This document shows positions 32,265 through 43,189 of a stretch of 64,000 nt of DNA, piece by piece. Position numbers and translations under genes: made by a program. Source of the stretch: Macrostomum hystrix (lineage: Eukaryota; Platyhelminthes; Macrostomidae); the NCBI GenBank assembly GCA_950097015.1, contig CATNEN010000024.1, positions 1,386,001 through 1,450,000 on the forward strand, read 5' to 3'. The notes under the pieces are model-generated. The model had not been told where the DNA came from and made no database searches. It saw nothing but the letters and a program-made list of their open reading frames with translations. The stretch's first letter is position 1. The number at the start of each line of letters is the position of its first letter.

Positions 32265-35100
32265 GAGTAGATTTTAATGGAAGTAGATTATTATGGAAGC
32301 AGACTATGATGGAAGCAGACTATGATGGAAGTAGACTATGACGGAAGTAGATTATGATGGAAGAAGATTATGATGGAAGCAGACTATGATGGAAGCAGAC
32401 TATGATAGAAGTAGACTATGATGGAAGTAGATTATGATGGAAGTAGATAATGATGGAAGTAGATTATGATGGAAGCAGACTATGATGGAAGTAGATTATG
32501 ATGGAAGTAGATAATGATGGAAGTAGATTATGATGGAAGTAGACTATGATGGAAGTAGATTATGATGGAAGTAGACTATGATGGAAGTAGATTATGACGG
32601 AAGTAGATTATGATGGAATTAGATTATGATGGAAGTAGACTATGATGGAAGTAGACTATGATATAGTAGATTATGATGGAAGTAGACTATGATGGAGTAG
32701 ATTATGATATAGTAGATTATGATGGAAGTAGACTATGATGGAAGTAGACTATGATGGAAGTAGATTATGATGGAAGAAGATTATGATGGAAGCAGACTAT
32801 GATGGAAGTAGATTATGATGGAAGTAGATTATGATGGAAGTAGATTATGATGGAAGAAGATTATGATGGAAGCAGACTATGATGGAAGTAGACTATGATG
32901 GAAGTAGATTATGATGGAAGAAGATTATGATGGAAGTAGACTATGATGGAAGTAGATTATGATGGAAGTAGATTATGATGGAAGAAGATTATGATGGAAG
33001 CAGATTATGATGGAAGTAGACTATGATGGAAGTAGATTATGACGGAAGTAGATTATGATGGAAGCAGACTATGATGGAAGCAGACTATGATGGAAGCAGA
33101 CTATGATGGAAGTAGACTATGATGGAAGTAGATTATGATTGAAGTAGATAATGATGGAAGTAGATTATGATGGAAGTAGACTATGATGGAAGTAGATTAT
33201 GATGGAAGTAGATAATGATGGAAGTAGATTATGATGGAAGTAGACTATGATGGAAGTAGATTATGATGGAAGTAGACTATGATGGAAGTAGATTATGATT
33301 GAAGTAGACTATGATGGAAGTAGACTATGATGGAAGTAGACTATGATGGAAGTAGATTATGATTGAAGTAGATAATGATGGAAGTAGATTATGATGGAAG
33401 TAGACTATGATGGAAGTAGATTATGATGGAAGTAGACTATGATGGAAGTAGATTATGATGGAAGTAGACTATGATGGAAGTAGATTATGATTGAAGTAGA
33501 CTATGATGGAAGTAGACTATGATGGAAGTAGACTATGATGGAAGTAGATTATGATTGAAGTAGATAATGATGGAAGTAGATTATGATGGAAGTAGACTAT
33601 GATGGAAGTAGATTATGATGGAAGTAGATAATGATGGAAGTAGATTATGATGGAAGTAGACTATGATGGAAGTAGATTATGATGGAAGTAGACTATGATG
33701 GAAGTAGATTATGACGGAAGTAGATTATGATGGAATTAGATTATGATGGAAGTAGACTATGATGGAAGTAGACTATGATATAGTAGATTATGATGGAAGT
33801 AGATTATGATTGAAGTAGACTATGATGGAAGTAGACTATGATGGAAGTAGACTATGATGGAAGTAGATTATGATTGAAGTAGATAATGATGGAAGTAGAT
33901 TATGATGGAAGTAGACTATGATGGAAGTAGATTATGATGGAAGTAGATAATGATGGAAGTAGATTATGATGGAAGTAGACTATGATGGAAGTAGATTATG
34001 ATGGAAGTAGACTATGATGGAAGTAGATTATGACGGAAGTAGATTATGATGGAATTAGATTATGATGGAAGTAGACTATGATGGAAGTAGACTATGATAT
34101 AGTAGATTATGATGGAAGTAGACTATGATGGAGTAGATTATGATGGAAGTAGACTATGATGGAAGTAGATAATGATGGAAGCAGACTATGATGGAGTAGA
34201 TTATGATGGAAGCAGACTATGATGGAAGTAGACTATGATGGAAGCAGATTATGACGGAAGTAGATTATGATGGAAGTAGATTATGATGGAAGTAGACTAT
34301 GATGGAAGTAGACTATGATATAGTAGATTATGATGGAAGTAGACTATGATGGAGTAGATTATGATGGAAGTAGACTATGATGGAAGTAGATAATGATGGA
34401 AGCAGACTATGATGGAGTAGATTATGATGGAAGCAGACTATGATGGAAGTAGACTATGATGGAAGCAGATTATGACGGAAGTAGATTATGATGGAAGTAG
34501 ATTATGATGGAAGTAGACTATGATGGAAGTAGACTATGATATAGTAGATTATGATGGAAGTAGACTATGATGGAGTAGATTATGATGGAAGCAGACTATG
34601 ATGGAAGTAGACTATGATGGAAGCAGATTATGATGGAAGTAGATTATGATGGAAGTAGATTATGATGGAAGTAGACTATGATGGAAGTAGACTATGATGG
34701 AAGTAGACTATGATGGAAGTAGATTATGATGGAAGTAGACTATGATGGAAGTAGACTATGATGGAAGTAGACTATGATGGAAGTAGACTATGATGGAAGT
34801 AGACTATGATGGAAGTATACTATGATGGAAGTAGACTATGATAGAGTAGATTATGATGGAAGTAGACTATGATGGAAGTAGATTATAATGGAAGTAGACT
34901 ATGATGGAGTAGATTATGATGGAGTAGATTATAATGGAAGTAGACTATGATGGAGTAGATTATGATGGAAGTAGACTATGATGGAAGTAGATTATGATGG
35001 AAGTAGACTATGATGGAGTAGATTATGATGGAAGTAGACTATGATGGAAGTAGACTATGATGGAAGCCGACTATGATGGAGTAGATTATGATGGAAGTTA
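32265..35100. repeat. 16-bp tandem array, TATGATGGAAGTAGAC type (2.8 kb)
   Basis: About 175 copies of a 16-base unit, TATGATGGAAGTAGAC, with variants (TAGATT, CAGAC, GATTGAAG, GATATAG, GACGGAAG). Blocks of many units are themselves repeated: the marker GACTATGATATAGTAG recurs at about 34091, 34312 and 34533, giving a higher-order period near 221 bases. Confidence 0.95.
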
Positions 35101-35341
35101 ATTATGGTGGACATGAAGCATATTTTGTAAGTACATAATGATTCAAGTAGATTGGTAAGTATGCCTAACTGTGATAAGAACCGGGATAAAATATTTTCCA
35201 GTCGCAGAGCTAAAAGCTAAATTGAGAGGCAACACTCATAAGCTCACAAAATATCAGGTTGTGTTGTGTACTAAAGCTTGTAATAAATAAATCAATGACG
35301 AGCACGGGTGACAGCCAGGTAGAAGTGTTGGGCAAACAGGC

Positions 35342-35569
35342 GAACTCCCTAGCACAATGGAACTGTGTGTGGGGTGGTACATAAGGCCAACACTATTGCT
35401 AATTAGCTAATTATCTTGAACTCCCTAGCACAATGGAACTGTGTGTGGGGTGGTACATAAGGCCAACACTATTGCTAATTAGCTAATTATCTTGAACTCC
35501 CTAGCACAATGGAAATGTGTGTGGGGGGGTACATAAGGCCAACACTATTGCTAATTAGCTAATTATCTT
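35342..35569. repeat. 76-bp direct repeat, three copies
   Basis: Three copies of a 76-base unit starting GAACTCCCTAGCACAATGGA and ending GCTAATTAGCTAATTATCTT. The third copy differs at two or three positions. Confidence 0.93.
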
Positions 35570-35804
35570 GAACTATCGCAGCAAAGCCAACACAAAAAGT
35601 CCAAAGTAGATTAGATCAGTGTGACAAATTCCTTATTTTACTCACTTATACGGGCAAGACGCGATTTGCAGGCTAAAAAATGAAAGCTTATCAAGTGGCC
35701 GGGTCACCTCTGTTTCAGTAGTAGTTGGACATTGAACACGGACAATGATATGAAAAACAAGGCCTTTCCGCTGTAAGGAATAATCGCCACTTAGTACTGT
35801 GAAG

Positions 35805-36320
35805 TGGCGTAGGCGATTGAGTCGCTGCAGAAGTACTTGAGTCGCTGCAGAAGTACTTGAGTCGCTGCAGAAGTACTTGAGTCGCTGCAGAAGTACTTGA
35901 GTCGCTAAAGAAGTGTCAGGGTCGTTGGAGAAGTGTCAGGGTCATTAGCGAAGTGTCAGGGTCGTTGGAGAAGTGTCAGGGTCATTAGCGAAGTGTCAGG
36001 GTCATTAGCGAAGTGTCAGGGTCATTAGCGAAGTGTCAGGGTCGTTGGAGAAGTGTCAGGGTCGTTGGAGAAGTGTCAGGGTCATTAGCGAAGTGTCAGG
36101 GTCATTAGCGAAGTGTCAGGGTCATTAGCGAAGTGCCAGGGTCGTTGGAGAAGTGTCAGGGTCGTTGGAGAAGTATCAGGGTCATTGGAGAAGTGTCAGG
36201 GTCGTTGGAGAAGTGTCAGGGTCATTGGAGAAGTGTCAGGGTCGATAGAGAAGTGCCAGAGTCGCTAGAGAAGCGCTTAAGTCGTTGGACAAGCGTTTGA
36301 GTTGCTAGAGAAGCGATTGA
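35805..36320. repeat. 20-bp tandem array, left of CUTA
   Basis: Four copies of GAGTCGCTGCAGAAGTACTT lead into about 21 copies of GTGTCAGGGTCGTTGGAGAA and its ATTAGCG variant. The same unit family lies on the other side of CUTA at 37249. Confidence 0.94.
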
Positions 36321-36680
36321 AAGACTATAAGAGGCAGCTTGTCACAGTACTGTGCAATGGGAGACCATCAAAAGTAGATTTAAGGCAGGTGAAAGAGTCA
36401 GGTAGACAAGTGGACTAGAGTAGAAAGTGGACACAAAAATAGAATTAAATTAGCTAGCCAATCCTGTCGATGTAGCGCTAAATACGGAATATTATATTTA
36501 CAAATGCTTACTTAGATGAATGATCTTTGGATTGACGTTTGACTAAAAATAGCATAATAATGGAGCATAGATACTAGACGTAAAAATATTATTTTCTTCT
36601 CTGGATCAATATTTGATTACACTTCCATAGTGTAGTCTGGAGTCCATAGCAACTACAGATGGCACGGTACACACTGATTG

Positions 36681-37130
36681 TCAATAGAATGGGCCAGTTG
36701 TAGCCGAATTGATCCACTGCAGATACTTTGGCAGGCCGCCAATCACAGGTATAGCCAGCACCTCAGGTGTGCTGTATGAGTGGCTTTTGGCAACAAAGCT
36801 AGCCAGTTCAGGTACCAGTGCAGTGCGAGTCTTTACTATCATCAGCGTCTCGGGGTTCTTGTGAACTTCGCCCTGCCAGCGATAAACGGAAGTGACGCCT
36901 GCCAGTATATTTACGCAGGCGGCCAGTTGTTTTTTAACCAAAGATTCAGCTAATATCTCAGCGTCGTCAGGAGTGGCTGTTGTTATGTAAACAACCGAGA
37001 AGTTACCATGGAAACTGTAGTTAACAATGTTGGAAGCGTTGGCTTTGAAAACATAGGTAACAAAGCGGAGCAGATGCCAGGCGCCGATCGCGGCAAGGCA
37101 AATAGTTAATAAGCGAATCACTTTGTATTC
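36681..37130 (-). CDS. CUTA: CUTA (CutA1 family), last exon
   Basis: The open frame of 149 residues (EYKVIRLLTICLAAIG onward) ends at the 36681 stop. No ATG starts it; TATATTGCAG immediately upstream is a good 3' splice site, so the start codon lies in an upstream exon that was not found. A hydrophobic segment (about 6-28) precedes the CutA domain (about 45-145): VVYITTATPDDAEILAESLV, AACVNIL, SVYRWQGEV, ETLMIVKTR, STPEVLAIPV and YLQWI, the conserved CutA1 blocks. CutA1 proteins are small trimers with a ferredoxin-like fold. The animal form is an endomembrane or mitochondrial protein linked to copper tolerance and to membrane anchoring of acetylcholinesterase; its biochemical role is unsettled. 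The N-terminal helix fits a signal anchor. Related tandem arrays flank the gene on both sides. Confidence 0.93.
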   Translation of the reverse strand, partial: EYKVIRLLTICLAAIGAWHLLRFVTYVFKANASNIVNYSFHGNFSVVYITTATPDDAEILAESLVKKQLAACVNILAGVTSVYRWQGEVHKNPETLMIVKTRTALVPELASFVAKSHSYSTPEVLAIPVIGGLPKYLQWINSATTGPFY

Positions 37131-37248
37131 CTGCAATATAACAACAAATTGTGTTATATACTACTTATTTGCGCTTTTCTTGTTCATAATACCTGTTCTG
37201 AGTGCAAATTAGTTTATGGTGCAAATCTAGCAAGGCATGATACCATAG

Positions 37249-37835
37249 TGTCTGAATCGTTAGAGAAGTGTCAGGGTCGATAAAGAAGTGTCAGGGTCGA
37301 TAGAGAAGTGTCAGGGTCGATAGAGAAGTGTCAGGGTCGATAGAGAAGTGTCAGGGTCATTAGAGAAGTGTCAGGGTCGATAAAGAAGTGTCAGGGTCGA
37401 TAGAGAAGTGTCAGGGTCGTTAGAGAAGTGTCAGGGTCGTTAGAAAAGTGTCAGGGTCGATAGAGAAGTGTCAGGGTCATTAGAGAAGTATTAGGGTCGT
37501 TGAAGTAGTGTCACACTCGTTAGAGAAGTGTCAGAGTCCTTAGAGAAGTGTCAGGGTCGTTAGAGAAGTGTCAGGGTCGTTAGAGAAGTGTCAGGGTCGT
37601 TAGAGAAGTGTCAGGGTCGATAGAGAAGTGTCAGGGTCGATAGAGAAGTGTCAGGGTCGATAGAGAAGTGTCAGGGTCGATAGAGAAGTGTCAGGGTCGA
37701 TAGAGAAGTGTCAGGGTCGATAGAGAAGCGCCTGAGTCGCTCGAGAAGCGTTTGAGTCACTGGAGAAGCGTTTGAGTGGTTAGAGAAGCGTCAGGGTCGT
37801 TGGAGAAGTGTCGGAGTCGTTAGATAAGTGTCAAA
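37249..37835. repeat. 20-bp tandem array, right of CUTA
   Basis: About 29 copies of GTGTCAGGGTCGATAGAGAA with GTTAGAG and ATTAGAG variants. It belongs to the same family as the array at 35805. Confidence 0.94.
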
Positions 37836-38542
37836 ATGTCTTAACTGCATCTTAAGTCCTATATAGCAAAATGTCCTATATACTACTTATTACCGCTTTT
37901 TTTGTTTCTAATACATGTTCTGAGTGCTAATTAATGTATGGTATCTAGAATGGCATGAAAAATCAAAACAACATTTTCGTTTGTATACCTTTGCACAAAT
38001 CACCAAAAATATTTGCTCCGTTTATTTGAACAAATCCAAAGTAAAATTATAAAATACGAGTGGGGAGAAAACTTTTAAGTTCAAACATGTTTAATTAGTC
38101 TAGTTCTACTGCTTCTTACAAGCGAATCAAAATGCACGATTTCAAGCAGCCAGAATTACACTTAGTTTGAAAACTTTAATTAAATCAACTCCATAGCAGC
38201 AGAAATAATAACCGCGATCTCGAAATTTCATTCCTCTTGAGCTCACCCCGATCTTTAGCTCGGGGGATTTTTATCTCAAATGGGGATCATGATCTCAAAG
38301 GGGGATTCTCACCTCAAAAGGAGATTTTTATCCAGAAGCGGATATTAAATTTAAAAGATAGACACTGTATCTGAAGTAGGATATTAAAATGCCTAATCGA
38401 GAATGACAAGTCTAAACAAGGAATTGGGACGTTATCACTAAAATAGTGATCTTAAAAGGAGTGTACCAGTGGAAAAGGGAGATTCTGAAACCACCAGTCC
38501 TGATCCCTAATACCGAAATCCCATTCATGTAGGAGTAAAAAA
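37836..38542. other. Non-coding stretch 3' of PPOX
   Basis: It contains a possible minus-strand poly(A) signal (TTTATT at 38021-38026 on the plus strand) and short GGGGATTTTTATCTCAAA-like repeats near 38260-38340. The CUTA upstream exon may lie here but was not identified. Confidence 0.4.
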
Positions 38543-40039
38543 TCAAAGTCGCAATCGGCGCAGGCAGTCAGCCGCCTGCTCGGCGCCGCTCTTGGCGCAG
38601 TCAGGCACAGAGACGCCGTCGTAGGAGGCTCCGGCAAGCGAGGCCGGCACCCCAGCTTCGAGTAGCTCGGCCCGCCAACTGGCCACCCTGCCGACATGCC
38701 CGACCGGGTACTGCGGAATGCAGTCAGGCAGTAGGCGACAGTCGGCATCGATTGGCTGGCCGGTATTCGGACCCAAACAAGCTATCACGTGATCGGCGGC
38801 CAATCGGATCAGGCCGTCCGAGCCGAGGCCGGCAATGCTGCTGTACCAGCCGCCGCCAAGCATGCAGGTGAGGCGAGTGGCGCCGCCAGGCTGCCTGTCA
38901 GGGAACAGGCACGAGTCGTACACAACGCCCAAGATGGCTGGTTGGCCAGCAGAAGCGCCAGACGGTACCAGATGACCGAAAGCCGGCTGGGGAATGATAT
39001 TCTCCCTGTAAAGCAGGCTGACTATGGCCAGGCTAACCCAATGCAGCTTGGACTTGTCCGGCGCCAAATGGCCAAGCCTCTCAGGCCAGATGCGAGCGGC
39101 CGAGTAAGCGGGCACGCACAAGATCACGTGATCAAATGGCTCCACCTCATTGGCTGCAGGCGTTGCTGTTGTTTGAAATCTGAGGCCGAGCCGACCGTCG
39201 GGCAATTCGCGAATACTGTGCACGCCGGCATTGAACAGGCAGCGCACCCCGGCGGAGTCTCGCAGCCAATCAACGCACGCTCCGGCCAGGGAGCCGAGGC
39301 CGCGTTGAAGCGACCAAACTGCACAGCTGTTGCCTAGCAACGGATCCGGCACAGTTTTAGCCGGCGACAATAGGCCTAGTAGAAGATTTCCGTGCTGTCT
39401 CTCCGCCTCAACCAGGTGAGGAAATGCGGCAGCGATGCCTAGGTCGGTCAGGCGGCCAGCGTAGATGCCGCGAGTCAAAGGGTCCAGCAAGAAGTCGGTC
39501 AGGTCTGGTCCAAGACGAGCCCTGGCGTATTCATCCAATTGTTGATCAACACCGGCTGGCAGCGGCTTCGGTGGCCAGCTGCCTCTGGATAGCAATTGGC
39601 TGGCCGCCCAGCCAATCAGAGAGCGACGAAATGGCGGCCTAGACCAGACTAGATTTCTAGTTAGCAGCTGGCCAATCGTTGTCAACTGATTATTGACAGC
39701 TATCAACCGTCTGGCAGCGGCCGGATGGCTGGTTGGCAAGGCAACCAGTTCGTTGTCAAGGCCAGCCAATCGGACCATGTCTAGCAGGTATTTGCGCGAT
39801 GGCGCCGAGCCTCGAATAGTTCTGGGGCCCAGCTCGTACAGGCTGTCCGATTTCTGCGCTGTTCGGACCCAGCCGCCTGGCTGCTCGGCTTGCTCCAACA
39901 GCCAGATGTCCAGCGGTCTGGCTGCACCGCCAGAGCTGGACATCTGCGCCAGCTTGCTGGCAGCCGACAGGCCGGCGATACCCGCGCCAACAATGGCTAC
40001 TCGAGCTGCTGCGGCTGCGGGCATGGCGGCTGCAAACAT
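38543..40039 (-). CDS. PPOX: Protoporphyrinogen oxidase, intronless
   Basis: Complete 498-residue protein; animal PPOX is about 477. PPOX is the FAD enzyme that oxidises protoporphyrinogen IX to protoporphyrin IX, the penultimate step of haem synthesis, on the mitochondrial inner membrane. An N-terminal dinucleotide-binding motif, VAIVGAGIAGLSAA (about 14-27), is followed by the FAD-contact region LLEQAEQPGGWVRT, then YELGPRTIRG, FLLDPLTRGIYAG, and the C-terminal QYPVGHVGRV and LAGASYDGVSVPDCAKSG, all family hallmarks. The start MFAAAMPAAAAARVAIV leaves a short Ala-rich leader; the second Met (residue 6) is an alternative. The coding sequence is in one exon, unlike the spliced genes nearby, so a retro-copied origin is possible, though the frame is intact. 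Inverted CCAAT motifs lie just upstream. Confidence 0.96.
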   Translation of the reverse strand: MFAAAMPAAAAARVAIVGAGIAGLSAASKLAQMSSSGGAARPLDIWLLEQAEQPGGWVRTAQKSDSLYELGPRTIRGSAPSRKYLLDMVRLAGLDNELVALPTSHPAAARRLIAVNNQLTTIGQLLTRNLVWSRPPFRRSLIGWAASQLLSRGSWPPKPLPAGVDQQLDEYARARLGPDLTDFLLDPLTRGIYAGRLTDLGIAAAFPHLVEAERQHGNLLLGLLSPAKTVPDPLLGNSCAVWSLQRGLGSLAGACVDWLRDSAGVRCLFNAGVHSIRELPDGRLGLRFQTTATPAANEVEPFDHVILCVPAYSAARIWPERLGHLAPDKSKLHWVSLAIVSLLYRENIIPQPAFGHLVPSGASAGQPAILGVVYDSCLFPDRQPGGATRLTCMLGGGWYSSIAGLGSDGLIRLAADHVIACLGPNTGQPIDADCRLLPDCIPQYPVGHVGRVASWRAELLEAGVPASLAGASYDGVSVPDCAKSGAEQAADCLRRLRL

Positions 40040-40069
40040 AATGGGCAGGCTTTAGTGGGGAATGCTGTG

Positions 40070-40074
40070 ATTGG
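40070..40074 (-). promoter_or_regulatory. CCAAT box upstream of PPOX
   Basis: ATTGG on the plus strand (CCAAT on the minus strand, in AACCAATCAC context) lies 31 bases upstream of the PPOX ATG, with a second at about 40093. No TATA box was seen. Confidence 0.3.
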
Positions 40075-40254
40075 TTGATAGGGGGCCAATCTATTGGGTT
40101 GATTTATTAATTATCCAGTGACGAGTTCTGACAAATTGATGTGACGATGCTCTAGTGTGTTATTTATTTATTTGTTAATCTGGCCCATATGATAATGAAT
40201 GAAATTATCGATTACACCTGACACCTGGGCAAGATGTGCAGCCGACCATTCAGT

Positions 40255-40415
40255 CATGGACATCCACCCTAAATTACCTCAGCTAATGCTGGATGAGCTT
40301 AAGCAATGCAGAGTTAAGTTTCTTTCTACAGGACACACATTGTTCCAGTAGAGTCGGGATTCGAACTCCTGACCTTTAAGTCGTGAGTCTGACGCCCTAA
40401 CCCCCAGCCTATATA
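40255..40415 (-). mobile_element. tRNA-derived SINE, family C
   Basis: On the minus strand, GGGGTTAGGGCGTCAGACTC leads to the B-box region GGTCAGGAGTTCGAATCCCG. The body CTACTGGAACAATGTGTGTC ... AACTCTGCATTGCTTAAGC is shared with the copies at 31322 and 60655. Confidence 0.7.
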
Positions 40416-40806
40416 AAAATAAGCTAATACTCGTGATTTGAAAAGCGTGTTTATGATAAAAAAAATAATAAAAAGTCCGGGACGAGAATAGTTGAAAAGC
40501 AATTCGTAAAATCAAAAGAGTATCATTTTCTTACATAAAATTGTCTAGCAGTTGTTCTGCGCGTTTTTATTTCGTTTCAACAAAATTTGCGATCTAGCAA
40601 GCGTCACACAGGTTCTATTAGACAAAGGGGTAAAATTAAAGCACAATTAAAATGCACGTTAACTGCAAATTAACTCGACGCGTACTGCCGCACTACTGTT
40701 AGTAGGAAAGTAAAGGATTGCGGCACTATAATAATTAAATGAAATGCAGAGTTAAAAGCCAAAACTTAAAGCCACTTTACAAGTCGCTAAAAAGCCGGTA
40801 AATATT
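40416..40806. other. Non-coding stretch between SINE and HD gene
   Basis: AT-rich sequence; the right part is probably 3' UTR of the HD-domain gene. No other feature is supported. Confidence 0.4.
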
Positions 40807-41952
40807 TTATCTATTTGAAGCAGGCGGGGGCCGCAGCAGGAGCTCGCAAACCTGCCTCAGAAATGGTCGACGAATCCTGCCAGCCAGGCCGGCAGAAGCG
40901 GCGGCAAGCGCCGATGATTCGCCGACAACACGCGCCCCCAAAGCGACATCCAGCCAGACGAGATCGCGCAGCAGGTCGCGGATTTCTTCATCGTTATTGC
41001 CAGCCGAAGCAGACTCCGTGTCGAACGGACAGGCCACACCATTAGCTGACGGGTCCAGCTGGTTATAGGCCGGTGAGCCATTGCGTTGATAACTAGCTAC
41101 ACCAACTAATCTGACAAGCTGGGCGGCGTCGATACCCCTCTGGGCCAGCTCGCCGTCTAGGCAGTGCCGCGGCAATGTCAGAGCCATCAAGCACAGCATG
41201 TACTGGTGGCAGCTCATGAGTGAAGATGTCGGAGTCCAATCATTGATAAAAGGCAACTTCAATGGCGTCAGCGTGACCTCTTTCAATCGGGCAAACATAG
41301 TCAGGTCATCGGCGGCTATATTTGTAGAGTTCGATGCTGATATAAAATCTTCAATAAATTTAGCAGCCGCATGAATTCTAACAGACACGCCGGGTACGAC
41401 AGTTTTCAGTAGGCAAGAGTCAGTAAACTGCAACAGCGAGGGACAGGCCGGCCTGCTGAGCTGGTAGTGCGCCGCCTGGCAGCACATGTCCAGCCTATCC
41501 AGCTCCTTGGCTAGGCGAGCCTCCAGGGTTGCCTGGCTATTGTACTCGTCGAATAAGCCGACTAGACAGGCGCCAGATGACGCGTCGAGATTGGCCGCCA
41601 TGCCAGCCAGAGCTGCCTGCTCCCGGCGTAGCTTTTCGGCTGGCGGCACACCGCAGTGAGGCGTCAAATCGCCGACGACAGCTTCGGCCAGATCGTGGGC
41701 CAGGCATAGAGCGGCTAGACGGTCGGCATTGGCGCCGGAGCAGCCGGGCCAGGCTGGCAGGCGGAGCACAGCCTCAGCGGCCATGGCCCACATATGGCAG
41801 GCCACGGTCTCCACCCTGTCTAGGCCGCATAGCAACCAACCAGTGCGCGGAGTTTGCTTGATGGCATTGGCTGTGATTAGAAACTTGACATAGGCTGCTG
41901 CAGCAGCATCAGCCTCGGGCTCCGATGATGTGGATGGTTGCAGATTGGACGA
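40807..41952 (-). CDS. HDDC2: HDDC2/YfbR-like HD-domain phosphohydrolase with a C-terminal second HD-like module (last exon)
   Basis: The frame of 381 residues ends at 40807. There is no ATG at its start; TTTAATCTGCAG just upstream of 41952 is a good 3' splice site, so a first exon is missing. Residues about 20-160 match HDDC2: AYVKFLITANAIKQTPRTGW, VETVACHMWAMAAEA (metal ligand His 53), LCLAHDLAEAVVGDLTPH (His 86, Asp 87), EKLRREQAAL, and LAKELDRLDM (Asp near 152). Homologues are metal-dependent 5'-deoxynucleotidases releasing phosphate from dNMPs. Human HDDC2 is about 204 residues. The extra C-terminal half (about 215-381) repeats the start of the fold (FARLKEVTLTPLKLP, then SSLMSCHQYMLCLMALTLP and IDAAQLVRLVGVAS), but the His-Asp pair is replaced, so a degenerate, catalytically dead duplicate is inferred. 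Confidence 0.88.
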   Translation of the reverse strand, partial: SSNLQPSTSSEPEADAAAAAYVKFLITANAIKQTPRTGWLLCGLDRVETVACHMWAMAAEAVLRLPAWPGCSGANADRLAALCLAHDLAEAVVGDLTPHCGVPPAEKLRREQAALAGMAANLDASSGACLVGLFDEYNSQATLEARLAKELDRLDMCCQAAHYQLSRPACPSLLQFTDSCLLKTVVPGVSVRIHAAAKFIEDFISASNSTNIAADDLTMFARLKEVTLTPLKLPFINDWTPTSSLMSCHQYMLCLMALTLPRHCLDGELAQRGIDAAQLVRLVGVASYQRNGSPAYNQLDPSANGVACPFDTESASAGNNDEEIRDLLRDLVWLDVALGARVVGESSALAAASAGLAGRIRRPFLRQVCELLLRPPPASNR

Positions 41953-42745
41953 CTGCAGATTAAAGCATTGATGATCATATTTTCTGCTTCTATTGGTGAG
42001 TAGCTAGCTTAAGCTAGGTCTATGAGCAAGATAAATAATTTGCTAGTGCTTCTTTTCATCTATCTATATATTAATAATCTAGTACTAGCATTGGCTAGGG
42101 TAGAGATTTGGGCATATTTTGTTGCTTCAACATATCAGCAGCCATACATGCGCAACACCCGGCCGACCCGGCCGAACCGGCCGGGTGAAACGAGGGCCAA
42201 GCAAGGTAAGTCGCAAAAACCAATTGACCAAGCGCAAAAAAATCAAAGGGGGGACCAAGGGACAAAAAAGGAAGGCGTGAAGAAAAGGAAAAAGGGGAGA
42301 AAAAGAGAGCAAATGAGAGCAAACTAAGTCGTAAATAGAGCAATGAAATGAACTAAGTCGCAAATGAGAGCAAAAACTAAGTCGCACGGCCGGCTAAGAT
42401 TTGGGAGGTTGCGCATGTATGTCAGCAGCTATATATTTCAGGATAGTGGTTAGTTAAAATAACTGACAGACAAACTGACAGCTATCAGTGTTCAATTATA
42501 CAACTCTAGTTCATTCAAGTCTAAGTAAGATTATAAGTCATATTCTTCCTTATCAGTAAACACTAGATTTATTAACAGCATGTAATGACAGATAATGGCA
42601 GATTCTAAGAAATCCAAAATGTTATGATTCTTGAATTTGTTTTTATAATCATTCAACCCCAAATTCCTAACCATGGTACCAAGCCTACTAAGCATTGGGC
42701 TTGTTAAGTTGACTCAACTTGTTAAGATGATAGATTTAAAGTAAC
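41953..42745. other. Non-coding stretch left of the retrotransposon
   Basis: The first exon of the HD gene may lie here but was not found. A GC-rich tract, CCGGCCGACCCGGCCGAACC (about 42161), and three AACTAAGTCGCA-like repeats near 42320-42385 are visible. Confidence 0.4.
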
Positions 42746-43129
42746 TGTAGTAGGGATGCTTTTATTATTTCTTTAAAGTCAAATTCGTGCCTATGCTTTT
42801 TGTTTGAATGCGCTAAATATTTTTTATATGTAAAATATTTTAAATATTTTGTCAAATTCGTTTACTTTAACAAACATTTTCTTATGTGTATATAAACGAG
42901 TGTAATTCAGTTGAGACAAATCAACGTGCCAGTGTGGCGAAAAGCAAATAAGCTATTACTGAAGAAGAAAAGTGTTGAGTTGGTTATTTGAGGCTGTGAC
43001 CCTCTGATCCACAGAAAACGCCCAGCAAAGACTGGAGAATAGTAAGCCAGTGCCTTAGAAGGTTAAACCGCTCGTGCCGAGTGATACGCTACCATTAGAG
43101 AGAAAAGTAGAGAGACAAGCCCTGTTACA
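42746..43129 (+). repeat. 5' long terminal repeat
   Basis: 384 bases, TGTAG...TTACA, with a promoter-like TATATAAA at 42889. The sequence appears the same as the 3' LTR throughout. Confidence 0.96.
42889..42896 (+). promoter_or_regulatory. TATA box in the 5' LTR
   Basis: TATATAAA about 145 bases into the LTR marks the likely U3 promoter; transcription would start near 42920, the U3/R boundary. Confidence 0.6.
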
Positions 43130-43133
43130 ACTT

Positions 43134-43151
43134 TGGTGGCAGCGGAAAGGA
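43134..43151 (+). promoter_or_regulatory. Primer-binding site
   Basis: TGGTGGCAGCGGAAAGGA begins four bases after the 5' LTR. It starts with TGG, the complement of a tRNA 3' CCA. The tRNA was not identified. Confidence 0.65.
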
Positions 43152-43189
43152 TCAGAGAAACAGCGAAATAACCCCATTGAGGAGTAACA

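Noticed and set aside
42022-42327. Short plus-strand open frame beginning MSKINNLL and crossing a GTAAGT donor-like site
   Set aside because: No domain, no downstream exon found, and it runs into a low-complexity Lys-rich stretch.
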